In this document: piece after piece, positions 1-8,262 of the stretch | Layout of the letters: each line of letters opens with the position of its first letter | Position numbering within the stretch: position 1 is the first letter of the stretch | From: Acidobacteriota bacterium | GTDB taxonomy: Bacteria; Acidobacteriota; Terriglobia; Versatilivoradales; Versatilivoraceae | Direction: 5' to 3' | NCBI GenBank assembly: GCA_022826755.1 | Contig: JAJDUG010000027.1 | Span: 47,941-111,940, forward strand | DNA length: 64,000 nucleotides | Made by a program: the position numbers and the translations under genes | Notes under the pieces: model-generated | The model's database searches: none | What the model was told of the DNA's origin: nothing | The model's input: only the letters and a program-made list of their open reading frames with translations

Positions 1-182
1 TGGGCGACTTTTCCATCGCAATCAATTACGTCAAGGTCTCCCCCCAGCGGCCCAACTTCAGCATCCCCTACCTGGTGCTGGTGGATCGCAAGGGGAACAT
101 CGTGGGTCGGTTCGTGGAGGGCAGGAACGAGGAGACCCACGATCTGAAGAAACTGGAAGAACGCATCACTCCTCTTCTTTAA
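1..182 (+). CDS. Thioredoxin/peroxiredoxin-fold protein, C-terminal fragment
   Basis: This reading frame enters from outside the window and ends at TAA (180-182), giving about 59 residues. The segment SIPYLVLVDRKGNIVGRF looks like the end of a TlpA/AhpC-type thioredoxin fold: a proline before a beta strand (the cis-Pro position), then a 'D..G.I' strand-turn-strand, and a last helix rich in K and E. The active-site CxxC would lie upstream and cannot be seen, so the exact class (thiol oxidoreductase or peroxiredoxin) is open. Its 3' end overlaps the convergent PPIase gene by 17 bp. Confidence 0.65.
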   Translation, partial: GDFSIAINYVKVSPQRPNFSIPYLVLVDRKGNIVGRFVEGRNEETHDLKKLEERITPLL

Positions 183-1203
183 ACGGAACGAACTCCTCGG
201 CCGGGGCGTCGAAAAAGGAGGGGTCGATGACAATGTGGTGCTCGAGCTTCATTTGCCGATACCGGGCTTCCAGCTTCTCATTTCGGATGCGCCCCTCGAT
301 CTCCGGTTGAGCTTCGGCCAGGCTGATCTTCCTCTTCTCCTCCAGCTTCAACAGAGCAAAGCCCATGGGCGTTCTCGCGATCGGGCTGAGATCGCCCACC
401 TCCAGGCTGAACAGCAGCTCGACCTCGGGAGGAGTCACCAGGGTCTTGTTGGGTAGTCCGCGGCGCACCACACCCGTGTCTCCGCCGACGCCCGAAGTCA
501 GCGGATCCTCCGAGTGCCTGGCGGCCATCTCCTCGAAGTCCGCCCCCTCCTGAATATCCCTGCGCAGTTTTTCGGCCTTGGCCCTGGCTTCCTCGTCGGA
601 CAGGGTTTGGTCCTTCGGTCTGTTGTCGCCGAAGAAATTGTTGGAGGCTTCCGAACGGATGACCAGCCGGCGGCCTCTCACCATGTCATAGCTGTCCGCA
701 TTTTTCCGGTAAGTGCCCTCGATCTCCTCGGCCGAGACCGCCATTTCTCCCTTCAACTCCTTTTCCGCCACTCCCCGGAGCAGGCTCTCCTTGAAGAGTT
801 GCAGAACCAGTTTCCGGTCTTCGTCATTTTCGATCGGCAGTCCCCTCACCTGGTTTTTTTCCAGGTTGGCCTGAAACCTTTGGAGAGTCTGCTCGACTTC
901 CGGGCGAGCGTCCCAGCCGCGCTTGCCCGCTTCCCGGCTAAAGAGCTTGGAGCGGACGATGTAGTCGGCAAATGCCTCTTTTCCCGAGGGTTGCGAGAAA
1001 AGGGAGCGCTGCCGCGGCGGAAGCAGCCGCAGCATGTTGTCCACTTGCGCCCGGGTCAGCGTTTCGTCTCCGATGGTGACAATGGCCCTGTCGGCGGCAG
1101 TGGCGGACTCGCCCTCCGGCTGTCCAGGGACAGGAGTGCCGGGAGCGAGGCCCAACAGGAGAGTGAGAGATGCGAAAACAGTTTGGGTCGATAGGTTCAG
1201 CAT
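166..1203 (-). CDS. Exported parvulin-type peptidyl-prolyl isomerase (SurA/PrsA-like)
   Basis: The 345-aa protein has a hydrophobic N-terminal signal segment, a SurA-N-like helical region (TLTRAQVDNMLRLL onward) and a PPIC rotamase domain in the last third (ADFEEMAARHSEDPLTSGVGG and MGFALLKLEEK), the usual order in periplasmic chaperone-isomerases. It probably catalyses X-Pro isomerisation during folding of exported proteins. The ATG at 1203 is preferred over a GTG at 1224 because an AGAGAGGA ribosome site sits just upstream and the GTG overlaps the thrC stop codon. It follows thrC by 20 bp on the same strand, so the two are probably co-transcribed. Confidence 0.85.
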   Translation of the reverse strand: MLNLSTQTVFASLTLLLGLAPGTPVPGQPEGESATAADRAIVTIGDETLTRAQVDNMLRLLPPRQRSLFSQPSGKEAFADYIVRSKLFSREAGKRGWDARPEVEQTLQRFQANLEKNQVRGLPIENDEDRKLVLQLFKESLLRGVAEKELKGEMAVSAEEIEGTYRKNADSYDMVRGRRLVIRSEASNNFFGDNRPKDQTLSDEEARAKAEKLRRDIQEGADFEEMAARHSEDPLTSGVGGDTGVVRRGLPNKTLVTPPEVELLFSLEVGDLSPIARTPMGFALLKLEEKRKISLAEAQPEIEGRIRNEKLEARYRQMKLEHHIVIDPSFFDAPAEEFVPFKEEE

Positions 1204-1223
1204 GGTTCCTCTCTGGCGTGACA

Positions 1224-2552
1224 CTACAGATTCAGGATCTTCAGGATCTCTTCCTTGTCGGCTCTGACCTTGATGGGCGCATTGGCAAAGGTGGAGCGCA
1301 CCTTGTGCTTTTTCTCAAGCAGCTCGTTTCTGTAGGTTGCCTCTTCGTAGAGGGAATCCTGATGGTAGTTGGTGGCATAGTCGGGATCCTTGAGCAGATT
1401 GCCGGTCAAGACCGCCACCACCTCTTCCTCGGGATCGATTTCCCCGGTCCGGATCAGTTTCTTGATTCCGGCCACGGTGGTGGCGGAGGCGGGTTCGCAG
1501 CCGATGCCGTCCCTGCCGATCATGGCCTTGGCGTCGGCGATGTCCTGCTCGCTGACAAAATCGCACCATCCCTGCGTCCAGTCCATGGCCCGGACCGCTT
1601 TCTTCCAAGAGACCGGATTGCCGATCTTGATGGCGGTAGCCAGGGTGTGGGCCTCCACGGGCACCAGCCTGGGGGAGTGGTCGATCAGCGTCTGGTAGAG
1701 AGGGTTGGCCCTTTGAGCCTGGATGATGGTGACCATGGGCATCTTGCGGATGAAGCCCAAATCGTGCAATTCCTTGATGGCTTTGCCGAAGGAGGCGCTG
1801 TTGCCGAGGTTTCCCCCCGGGACCACCACCCGGTCGGGCACTTCCCAGTCGCGCTGGCACAGCATCTCGATGATGATGGCTTTTTGTCCTTCCAGTCGAA
1901 AGGGGTTGATCGAATTCAGCAGGTAGACGTCGGTCTCCTGGGTGATCTCCTTCACCAGCTTCATGGATTCATCGAAGTCTCCCTCCAACTGCAAGGTCAA
2001 CGCTCCGTAGTCCAGGCTTTGGGCCAGCTTTCCGAAAGCGATCTGCTGGTCGGGGATGAAGATCACGGCCTTCATGCCGGCGCGAGCCGCATAGGCGGCC
2101 ATGGAGGCCGAGGTGTTTCCCGTGCTGGCGCAGGCCACCATTCTGGATCTCAGGAGCTTGGCCTGGGTGACTCCGGCGGTCATGCCGTTGTCCTTGAAGG
2201 ACCCTGTGGGATTCAGTCCCTGGTGCTTGAGGTGCAACTGCTTCAGCCCCACGTATTCCGCGCAGTGTGGCGCCGAGTAGATGGGAGTGTTCCCCTCCTG
2301 CATCGACACCACCTTGGAATAGTCGCCACAGAATGGCAGCAGTTCCCGATATCTCCAGACGCCGCTGAGGTCGAGGAAATGGTTGGAGAGGCGCCGCTGC
2401 CGGAAGAGATGCTTGACCCTCTCAGGATCTTCGAGCTGGAAGTCGTAGACCACGTCCATCAGGCCTCCGCAAGGCGGACAGACATATGCCTTCGACATGA
2501 CGGGAATCACTTTGCGGCAGTTTTCCTCAATGCACTTCAGAAAGGCGGCCAT
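1224..2552 (-). CDS. thrC: Threonine synthase
   Basis: This 442-aa PLP enzyme converts O-phosphohomoserine to threonine. The PLP-lysine motif NPTGSFKDNG (K120) is clear, as is the EGNTP substrate-loop segment at about residue 86. The N-terminus carries four cysteines (C7, C12, C25, C28) that could form a zinc ribbon, as in some threonine synthases with a long N-terminal region. Length is normal for the family. No strong ribosome site precedes the ATG. The region upstream (2593-2770) is occupied by a dispersed repeat, so the promoter may lie in or beyond it. Confidence 0.93.
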   Translation of the reverse strand: MAAFLKCIEENCRKVIPVMSKAYVCPPCGGLMDVVYDFQLEDPERVKHLFRQRRLSNHFLDLSGVWRYRELLPFCGDYSKVVSMQEGNTPIYSAPHCAEYVGLKQLHLKHQGLNPTGSFKDNGMTAGVTQAKLLRSRMVACASTGNTSASMAAYAARAGMKAVIFIPDQQIAFGKLAQSLDYGALTLQLEGDFDESMKLVKEITQETDVYLLNSINPFRLEGQKAIIIEMLCQRDWEVPDRVVVPGGNLGNSASFGKAIKELHDLGFIRKMPMVTIIQAQRANPLYQTLIDHSPRLVPVEAHTLATAIKIGNPVSWKKAVRAMDWTQGWCDFVSEQDIADAKAMIGRDGIGCEPASATTVAGIKKLIRTGEIDPEEEVVAVLTGNLLKDPDYATNYHQDSLYEEATYRNELLEKKHKVRSTFANAPIKVRADKEEILKILNL

Positions 2553-2592
2553 GAGCCGAATCTACTGAAATCGAATGGAAAACTCAATGGCA

Positions 2593-2770
2593 TTCAGGTT
2601 AGCCCCCACCCCCACGACGGGCGGAACATTCGAGAGAGAAACAGGGGACCCGGATGGCCTATCGGGAGCACGGAAAGGTTCCGGTTCCCCTCGGCGTCTC
2701 GCTTCGTGTGTCTTGGGCGTCCTTCGTGTGTCTTCGTGGATAACTCTTTTTTCTGTTGTTTCAGGTTAGC
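2593..2770. repeat. Composite dispersed repeat, copy 1
   Basis: Non-coding element between thrC and tsaD. It contains a GC block (CGACGGGCGG), ATTCGAGAGAGAAAC, a segment AAAGGTTCCG, CCCCTCGGCGTCTCG, and the tail CTTCGTGTGTCTTCGTGGAT followed by an AACTCTTTTTTCTG tract. The 11-mer TTCAGGTTAGC occurs at both ends (2593-2603 and 2760-2770). The right copy contains the tsaD stop codon, so the element abuts or overlaps the end of that gene. The block is closely repeated at 36.3-36.46 kb and its tail recurs at 46.7, 47.0, 51.8 and 54.9 kb. Confidence 0.85.
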
Positions 2771-3852
2771 TTCAAGCGGGCGTCGGCGTTGATTCTCAGA
2801 TCGGCAAACTGTTGCTTCAAGAGCTTGGGATGACCTGCCGCCGCAATCATGGCGGCGTTGTCGGTAGAGAGGATGGGGGTCGGAAAGTAAACCGGCAAGC
2901 GACGCTCCGCGAAGAGATTCTGCAAGTGTTTGCGAAGAGCTCGATTGCAGGCGACGCCTCCGGAGACCATGATGGAACGGGGCGGGTAGTCGCGACTGGC
3001 TTCGAGCAACGTCTTTCCAAGGATCCTGATGGCGGTGTGCTGGAAACTGGCGGCCAGGTCGAGCACGGGCTGGGGTACGGCCTCTTCGCTCTCCCAATTC
3101 CTGACGGACAGTTCCCGGCTGAGGTGTTTTTGGGTGTAGCGCAGGACCGCGGTCTTGATTCCGGAAAAGCTGAAGTCCAGCTTGCCGTTGTCGATACGAG
3201 GGATGGGCAGCTTGACCGCATGGGGGTCTCCCCGCCGGGCCAGGCGCTCGATGACGGCTCCGCCGGGATAGCCGAGGCCGAGGAGCTTGGCGACCTTGTC
3301 GAAAGCTTCTCCGGCCGCATCGTCACGGGTCCGTCCCAGGAGCCTGTAGCCGGCCTCTTCCCGGACCCCAAGACCCAGGCCGTCTATCCAATACAGGCTG
3401 GTGTGTCCTCCCGAGACAACCAGCGCCAGGGCGGGGAGGAGTCCTGTCAGGTCTGCCGTCTCCGCGTGCCGTGGTTCCTGCCAGAGGGTCAGGGGAACCG
3501 AGAAAATATGTCCCTCCAGGTGATGCACGGCGACCATCGGAAGATTGAGGCTGAAACACAGGGCCTTGGCGTAATTGATTCCCACCAGGAGTGAGCCGAC
3601 CAGCCCGGGGCCCTGGGTAACCGCCACGCCCTCCAGATCCCGATGTCCGATTCCGGCTTCCCCCAGAGCTGCCTTGACGACCGGTGAAACGTTCTCGAGG
3701 TGCCGCCGCGAAGCCAACTCGGGGACCACGCCTCCATATCGCTTGTGAACGTCCTCTTGCGATGCCACCACATTGGAGAGGATTCGGCTGCCGTTCTCCA
3801 GGACGGAGGCTGCCGTTTCATCGCAGGAAGATTCAATGCCAAGGGTCAACAT
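2761..3852 (-). CDS. tsaD: tRNA N6-threonylcarbamoyladenosine transferase TsaD
   Basis: This 363-aa ASKHA-fold enzyme transfers the threonylcarbamoyl group to A37 of ANN-reading tRNAs, together with TsaB/TsaE. Diagnostic features are the start LTLGIESSCDETAAS, the metal-binding HxxxH at H111-H115 (VAVHHLEGHIFS), and GGHTSLY. Length is as expected. It is divergent from rpmB with 98 bp between. Its TGA (2761-2763) sits inside the edge of a dispersed repeat, so the repeat appears to have inserted at, or evolved against, the very end of the gene. Confidence 0.95.
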   Translation of the reverse strand: MLTLGIESSCDETAASVLENGSRILSNVVASQEDVHKRYGGVVPELASRRHLENVSPVVKAALGEAGIGHRDLEGVAVTQGPGLVGSLLVGINYAKALCFSLNLPMVAVHHLEGHIFSVPLTLWQEPRHAETADLTGLLPALALVVSGGHTSLYWIDGLGLGVREEAGYRLLGRTRDDAAGEAFDKVAKLLGLGYPGGAVIERLARRGDPHAVKLPIPRIDNGKLDFSFSGIKTAVLRYTQKHLSRELSVRNWESEEAVPQPVLDLAASFQHTAIRILGKTLLEASRDYPPRSIMVSGGVACNRALRKHLQNLFAERRLPVYFPTPILSTDNAAMIAAAGHPKLLKQQFADLRINADARLKLT

Positions 3853-3886
3853 GCAGTGTCCTGTCCCGGAAACAGGGTCGCCACAT

Positions 3887-3915
3887 TTGACCCTCCCGGG
3901 GGCTTTTGCTATCCT
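3887..3915 (+). promoter_or_regulatory. Sigma70-type promoter for rpmB
   Basis: TTGACC (3887-3892) and TATCCT (3910-3915) are separated by 17 bp, with a TGC extended -10 just before the second hexamer. Transcription would start near 3922, giving a short leader with a strong AAGGAGG (3938-3944) six bases before the rpmB ATG. Confidence 0.7.
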
Positions 3916-3950
3916 CTCGGATTCGCAATCTGGTTTGAAGGAGGCTTGTC

Positions 3951-4142
3951 ATGGCTGCCCGGTGTGAACTCTGTGGAAAGGGTCCGATGTTTGGGAATAA
4001 CGTCAGCCACGCCAACAACGCGACCAAGAGACGATGGAACCCCAACCTGCACCGCGTGCGGTTGGTCATTGACGGGAGGCGCAGGCGAGCTCGAGTGTGT
4101 GCTGCCTGCATTCGGTCCGGGCGTGTTGTGAAGGCTCATTGA
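3951..4142 (+). CDS. rpmB: Large ribosomal subunit protein bL28
   Basis: The 63-aa basic protein begins [20 protein letters not shown] and contains [11 protein letters not shown] and VCAACIRSG, the classical bL28 pattern with two CxxC pairs (the zinc-binding C+ form). It belongs to the 50S subunit. It has its own extended -10 promoter and an excellent ribosome site. The convergent ridA gene ends only 31 bp downstream, with a short GC hairpin (CCCC-TTTGA-GGGG) between them. Confidence 0.96.
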   Translation: MAARCELCGKGPMFGNNVSHANNATKRRWNPNLHRVRLVIDGRRRRARVCAACIRSGRVVKAH

Positions 4143-4173
4143 GCTGCCGATCGGCTCCCCTTTGAGGGGGCAG

Positions 4174-4560
4174 TCACCCCACCACCGCCAGGGCTTCGAC
4201 CTCCACCAGGGCCCCCTTGGGCAGCGAGGAAACGCCAACCGTAGCCCGGGCCGGAAGACTTTCACCGAAGAATTTCCCGTAGACCTTGTTTACCCGCGGA
4301 AACTCCTCCATGTCGGTCAGGTAAATGGTGGTTTTGACGACCTGATCCAGTGAACCGCCCGCGGCCCGCAGGACTCCCTCCAGATTCCTCAAGACCCGCT
4401 CGGTCTGCGCCTCGATATCTCCCGGGACCAATTCGCCGGTTTGAGGGTCCAGCCCGATCTGCCCGGAAAGAAAAAGGAATTCGGATGCCCTGGCTCTGAC
4501 CCCTTGGGAGTAGGGGCCGATGGCGTCGGGCGCGTCGCCGGTATGTATGGTGGTTTTCAT
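4174..4560 (-). CDS. ridA: RidA family enamine/imine deaminase
   Basis: At 128 aa it is a full-length RidA (YjgF/YER057c/UK114) protein. Family marks are AIGPYSQGV near the start, LSGQIGLDPQTGELV, and the ARATVGVSSLP segment whose arginine binds the substrate carboxylate. It hydrolyses reactive enamines released by PLP enzymes such as threonine dehydratase. It starts 20 bp after the rel gene on the same strand and is probably the last gene of the pabB-rel-ridA operon. Confidence 0.92.
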   Translation of the reverse strand: MKTTIHTGDAPDAIGPYSQGVRARASEFLFLSGQIGLDPQTGELVPGDIEAQTERVLRNLEGVLRAAGGSLDQVVKTTIYLTDMEEFPRVNKVYGKFFGESLPARATVGVSSLPKGALVEVEALAVVG

Positions 4561-4580
4561 GGTTCCCTCTCAAGCCGGGA

Positions 4581-6734
4581 CTATCGCCAGACGATCTCGT
4601 AGACGCCCTTGATCTTCTTGATCGAATGGACGGCCTTCTCCAGGTGCTTGAGGTCGCTGATTTCGATGGTGACGTGAATGAGTCCCTGGCGGTCCTCGAA
4701 GGTCTGAGCTTCGATATTCTTGATGTTGGTCTTGATGTCGGAGATGCGGGAAGTGATCTCCGCCAGCATCCCCTGCCTGTCGTCTACCGAGATGGAAAGC
4801 TTGACGGCATAGATCCCTCCAACCGTTCCGGTCCACGAAACATCGATCTTGCGATCGGCTTCATAGAGAAGGTTGCCCACGTTGGCGCAGCGCTTGGCAT
4901 GGACGGCGACTCCCTTGCCCCGGGTGATGTAGCCGACGATGGGCTCGCCGCGAATCGGGTTGCAGCACTTGGCCCGATAGACTAGAAGCCCATCGATGTC
5001 CTTGACCTTGAGAGACCCGTCCGAAGACAGCCCGAGAACTTTCTTGACGGCCGAGGTGAACTTGCCGGGCTTGTCCTTTTGCGCCCGGTTCAACTGGCCC
5101 GGCGGCACCAGCTTGCTCAGGAGCAATTGCCCGGAGATCTTGCCGAAGCCCAATGCGGAGTAGATGCTCTCCATCTTGTCGCACCGGTAGGGCCGGGCGG
5201 CCGCCAGTAGGGTTCCATCTTCCATGTGCTTCTTCAAGTTGAGCTTGAGTCGCTTGGCCTCCTTTTCCAGGATGCGCTTGCCCAGCTCTATGGCGCGTTC
5301 TCTGCGATTGACGTTCAGAAAGTGCCTGATCTTGTTTCGTGCCCGCGAGGTCTTGACGAAGGACAACCAGTCCCGGCTGGGCACGTGGCCGGTTTGTGTC
5401 TGGATCTCAACGATGTCGCCGTTCTTGAGTCGAGATCTGAGGGGCACGATGCGGCCGTTCACCTTGGCTCCGACGCAACACGCCCCGACCTCGCTGTGGA
5501 TGGCGTAGGCAAAGTCGACCGGGGTGGCGTCCCGGGGAAGAATGATCACCTTGCCCTTGGGAGTGAAGGCGTAAACCTCTTCGGGATAGAGATCGATCTT
5601 GAGGGTGCTCAGGAAGTCGCTGGGATCCTGCATCTCTTGCTGCCATTCCACCAGGTGGCGCAGCCAGAGGAAGCGCTGGTCGTCCTTTTTGTCCATACCC
5701 CGGCCCATTTTGTATTTCCAGTGGGCGGCAATCCCCTCCTCGGCAACCCGATGCATCTCGACCGTGCGAATCTGCACCTCGAAGGGTTGTCCCTGGGGCC
5801 CAATGACCGAGGTGTGGATCGACTGGTACATGTTGGGTCGCGGGATGGCAATGAAGTCCTTGATTCGTCCCGGCACCGGTTGCCAGAGATTGTGAATGAT
5901 GCCCAGAGCCGCGTAGCAGTCCTTCACCGAGCCGGTAATGATGCGCAAGGCAAGCAGGTCATACACCTGCTCGATGGGAATTCGCTGGCGCTTGATTTTC
6001 TGATGGGTGCTGTAGATTCGCTTGATGCGGGATTCCAGGGTGCAGGGGATTTCGTGTTCCTGGAGTTGTTGGGTCAGCCTGTCCTTGATCTCCTCCAGCA
6101 AGTTTTGCCGAACCCTTCTTTTCTGCTCGATTTCCTGTCTGATCTGGCGATGTGCCTCAGGGTCCAGGGTGGCGAAGGCAAGATCCTCGAGCTCACCCCT
6201 GATCTTTCCCATGCCCAGGCGGTGAGCAATGGGGGCGTAGATTTCCATGGTCTCCTGGGCAATCCGCTGCCGTCTCTCCATCGGAAGGAATTCCAGGGTC
6301 CTCATATTGTGGAGCCTGTCGGCCAGCTTGACCAGGACGACTCGGATGTCGTCCACCATGGCCAGGAACATCTTGCGAAAATTCTCCGCCTGGCGGGCTT
6401 CCTTGGAGTAAAAGCGGAACTGGCTGATCTTGGTGAGCCCGTTGACGATGTTGGCAATGTCCTTGCCGAAATTCTCTTCGATCTCCTCCAGCGGAGCGAC
6501 CGTGTCCTCCACGACGTCGTGCAGCAGTCCCACGCTGACACAACTGGCGTCGAGCTTCATGTCGGCCAGGATATCGGCCACGGCCAGAGGATGGTTGAAG
6601 TAAGGCTCACCCGATTCACGGGACTGTCCATCGTGCTTTTTGGACGAAAAGCGATAGGCCTTCCTCAACACCTCCAGGTCGTCGGAAGGATGGGATCTCT
6701 CGACTTTGGCCAACACCTCGTCAAAGCGGATCAT
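4581..6734 (-). CDS. Bifunctional (p)ppGpp synthetase/hydrolase (RelA/SpoT family)
   Basis: The 717-aa long RSH protein has all expected domains: an HD hydrolase (H48, H72-D73 in LLHDVVEDT, and VKLADRLHNMRT), the synthetase (DLLALRIITGSV and YQSIHTSV), TGS (YAFTPKGKVIILPRDATPVD), a conserved-cysteine segment (YRAKCCNPIRGEPIVGYI) and a C-terminal ACT domain. The synthetase carries RIKD (in PGRIKDFIAIPRPN), the RXKD form found in bifunctional Rel/SpoT rather than the EXDD of synthesis-only RelA. Together with the intact HD site this predicts both activities. It lies 4 bp after pabB and 20 bp before ridA. Confidence 0.95.
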   Translation of the reverse strand: MIRFDEVLAKVERSHPSDDLEVLRKAYRFSSKKHDGQSRESGEPYFNHPLAVADILADMKLDASCVSVGLLHDVVEDTVAPLEEIEENFGKDIANIVNGLTKISQFRFYSKEARQAENFRKMFLAMVDDIRVVLVKLADRLHNMRTLEFLPMERRQRIAQETMEIYAPIAHRLGMGKIRGELEDLAFATLDPEAHRQIRQEIEQKRRVRQNLLEEIKDRLTQQLQEHEIPCTLESRIKRIYSTHQKIKRQRIPIEQVYDLLALRIITGSVKDCYAALGIIHNLWQPVPGRIKDFIAIPRPNMYQSIHTSVIGPQGQPFEVQIRTVEMHRVAEEGIAAHWKYKMGRGMDKKDDQRFLWLRHLVEWQQEMQDPSDFLSTLKIDLYPEEVYAFTPKGKVIILPRDATPVDFAYAIHSEVGACCVGAKVNGRIVPLRSRLKNGDIVEIQTQTGHVPSRDWLSFVKTSRARNKIRHFLNVNRRERAIELGKRILEKEAKRLKLNLKKHMEDGTLLAAARPYRCDKMESIYSALGFGKISGQLLLSKLVPPGQLNRAQKDKPGKFTSAVKKVLGLSSDGSLKVKDIDGLLVYRAKCCNPIRGEPIVGYITRGKGVAVHAKRCANVGNLLYEADRKIDVSWTGTVGGIYAVKLSISVDDRQGMLAEITSRISDIKTNIKNIEAQTFEDRQGLIHVTIEISDLKHLEKAVHSIKKIKGVYEIVWR

Positions 6735-6738
6735 GGCC

Positions 6739-8172
6739 CTAGTTTAAGGGAAAGGGTTCGCACAGATCCAGGGCTTCCAGGAAGGGGCGGGCCTTGTGGA
6801 GTGTTTCCAGGTATTCGTCATCCGCCCGGGAATCGGCCACGATGGCGCCACCCGTCGAGTAGCAGGCCCAACCGTCCTTCAGGATGAGTGTTCGAATGGC
6901 GATGTTGAGGTCGAGGTTTCCATCGAACGCCAGGTAGCCGATGCTTCCCGTGTAGACGCTCCGTGGGAGGGGCTCGAGTTCGTCGATGACCTGCATGGCG
7001 CGAACTTTGGGAGTCCCGGTGATGGATCCGCCGGGGAAGGTGGCCCGAACGAGATCTTCCAACCTGCAGTTCGGTCTCAGCCTGGCTTCGACGGTGGAGG
7101 TGAGGTGGTGGACGGTTGGAAAGGTCTCCAGGCGACGAAAATCGGAAACCCGTACCGTTCCGTAGCGGGCCATCCGTCCCAGGTCGTTGCGTTCCAGGTC
7201 CACGATCATGACATGCTCGGCGGCGTCCTTGGGACTCTGCAACAGAGCCTGCCGCAGTTGCTGGTCCTCTTCGGACGAGGCCCCGCGGGGCCGGGTTCCC
7301 TTAATGGGCCGAGTCTGAATCCGCCCCGGCCCGGGCCAGTAGCGCAGAAACCGCTCCGGGGAAAGACTGAGCACGGCCCAATGCCTCCCCTGGAGGTAGG
7401 CTCCGAAGGGCGAGGCCCCGGTCCGGCGCAGTTCCCGGTAGAGTTGCGGCGCCGTCAGGGAGCAGCGGCACCACAGTTGCTGCGACAGGTTGACCTGGTA
7501 GATCTCTCCATCGGCAATGTAGCGCTGGGCCTTTCTCACCGCCGCCGAGTAGTCTTCGTAGGCAAGGCTGCTCTTCCAGGTTTCCGGGCTCGGTTGCCGC
7601 GCACTGCACAACCTGGAGCGTTCAGGTTCGGCCTGCCGGATTCTGTCCAGAGTGGATTGCAACCGCTTTCCGGCCTGGGGTCGGTTGCGGACGATGGCCC
7701 AGGTCTGGTTCATGTCGTGGTCGTGGGCCAGCAGAGCGTCATAGAAGAAAAAGTGCAGTTCCGGCAGGCCCGGCTCCTCTTTGGAGCGGCGGGGAAAGGG
7801 TTCCATGAAGCGGCTCAACTCGTAGGAAAGGAACCCGATGGCGGCTCCGGTTCGGAAAGGCAGGTGGGAAAGGTGGCTCGCCGGTTCTTCCGTGGAAACG
7901 GCCTGGTCGCGGATCACGCGGGAGAGGATCTCAACCGGGTTGCCGTTCATGGGCTGGCGGGGATGCTCTCCGACCATCCGGACCGCCCCGCCCTGTGCCG
8001 TCACGGTCAGAAACGGTTCGCAGCCAAAGAAGGAGAATCTGCCAAAGGAGCCGTAACCGGGTCCGCTATCGAGCAGTGCTCCGCCGGGCTCGGCTGCCCG
8101 GACCAACTGCAGAGGGTCCCAGGAGAGGGAAACGGGTTCGATGTGGTAGGCGGGAGAGGCCACGGACGCCAA
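6739..8172 (-). CDS. pabB: Aminodeoxychorismate synthase component I
   Basis: This 477-aa chorismate-utilising enzyme converts chorismate (with ammonia from PabA) to 4-amino-4-deoxychorismate for folate synthesis. The PIKGTRPRG motif (K291) is the active-site lysine signature of PabB, where anthranilate synthase has PIAGT. Other family motifs are IVDLERNDLGR, FPGGSITGTPK and the C-terminal YSTGGAIVADS. No fused PabC or PabA domain is present. The annotated start is a TTG at 8172 with no convincing ribosome site; a GTG three codons downstream is equally possible. Confidence 0.9.
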   Translation of the reverse strand: MASVASPAYHIEPVSLSWDPLQLVRAAEPGGALLDSGPGYGSFGRFSFFGCEPFLTVTAQGGAVRMVGEHPRQPMNGNPVEILSRVIRDQAVSTEEPASHLSHLPFRTGAAIGFLSYELSRFMEPFPRRSKEEPGLPELHFFFYDALLAHDHDMNQTWAIVRNRPQAGKRLQSTLDRIRQAEPERSRLCSARQPSPETWKSSLAYEDYSAAVRKAQRYIADGEIYQVNLSQQLWCRCSLTAPQLYRELRRTGASPFGAYLQGRHWAVLSLSPERFLRYWPGPGRIQTRPIKGTRPRGASSEEDQQLRQALLQSPKDAAEHVMIVDLERNDLGRMARYGTVRVSDFRRLETFPTVHHLTSTVEARLRPNCRLEDLVRATFPGGSITGTPKVRAMQVIDELEPLPRSVYTGSIGYLAFDGNLDLNIAIRTLILKDGWACYSTGGAIVADSRADDEYLETLHKARPFLEALDLCEPFPLN

Positions 8173-8262
8173 GCGGGTGGAGGAAAAAGGAGCTGCCCGG
8201 TACCGGGTCGAATGGAGGGACTGACGAGAATTGCCGCTTCGGGTGATCGGCTCTCGCTCGAT

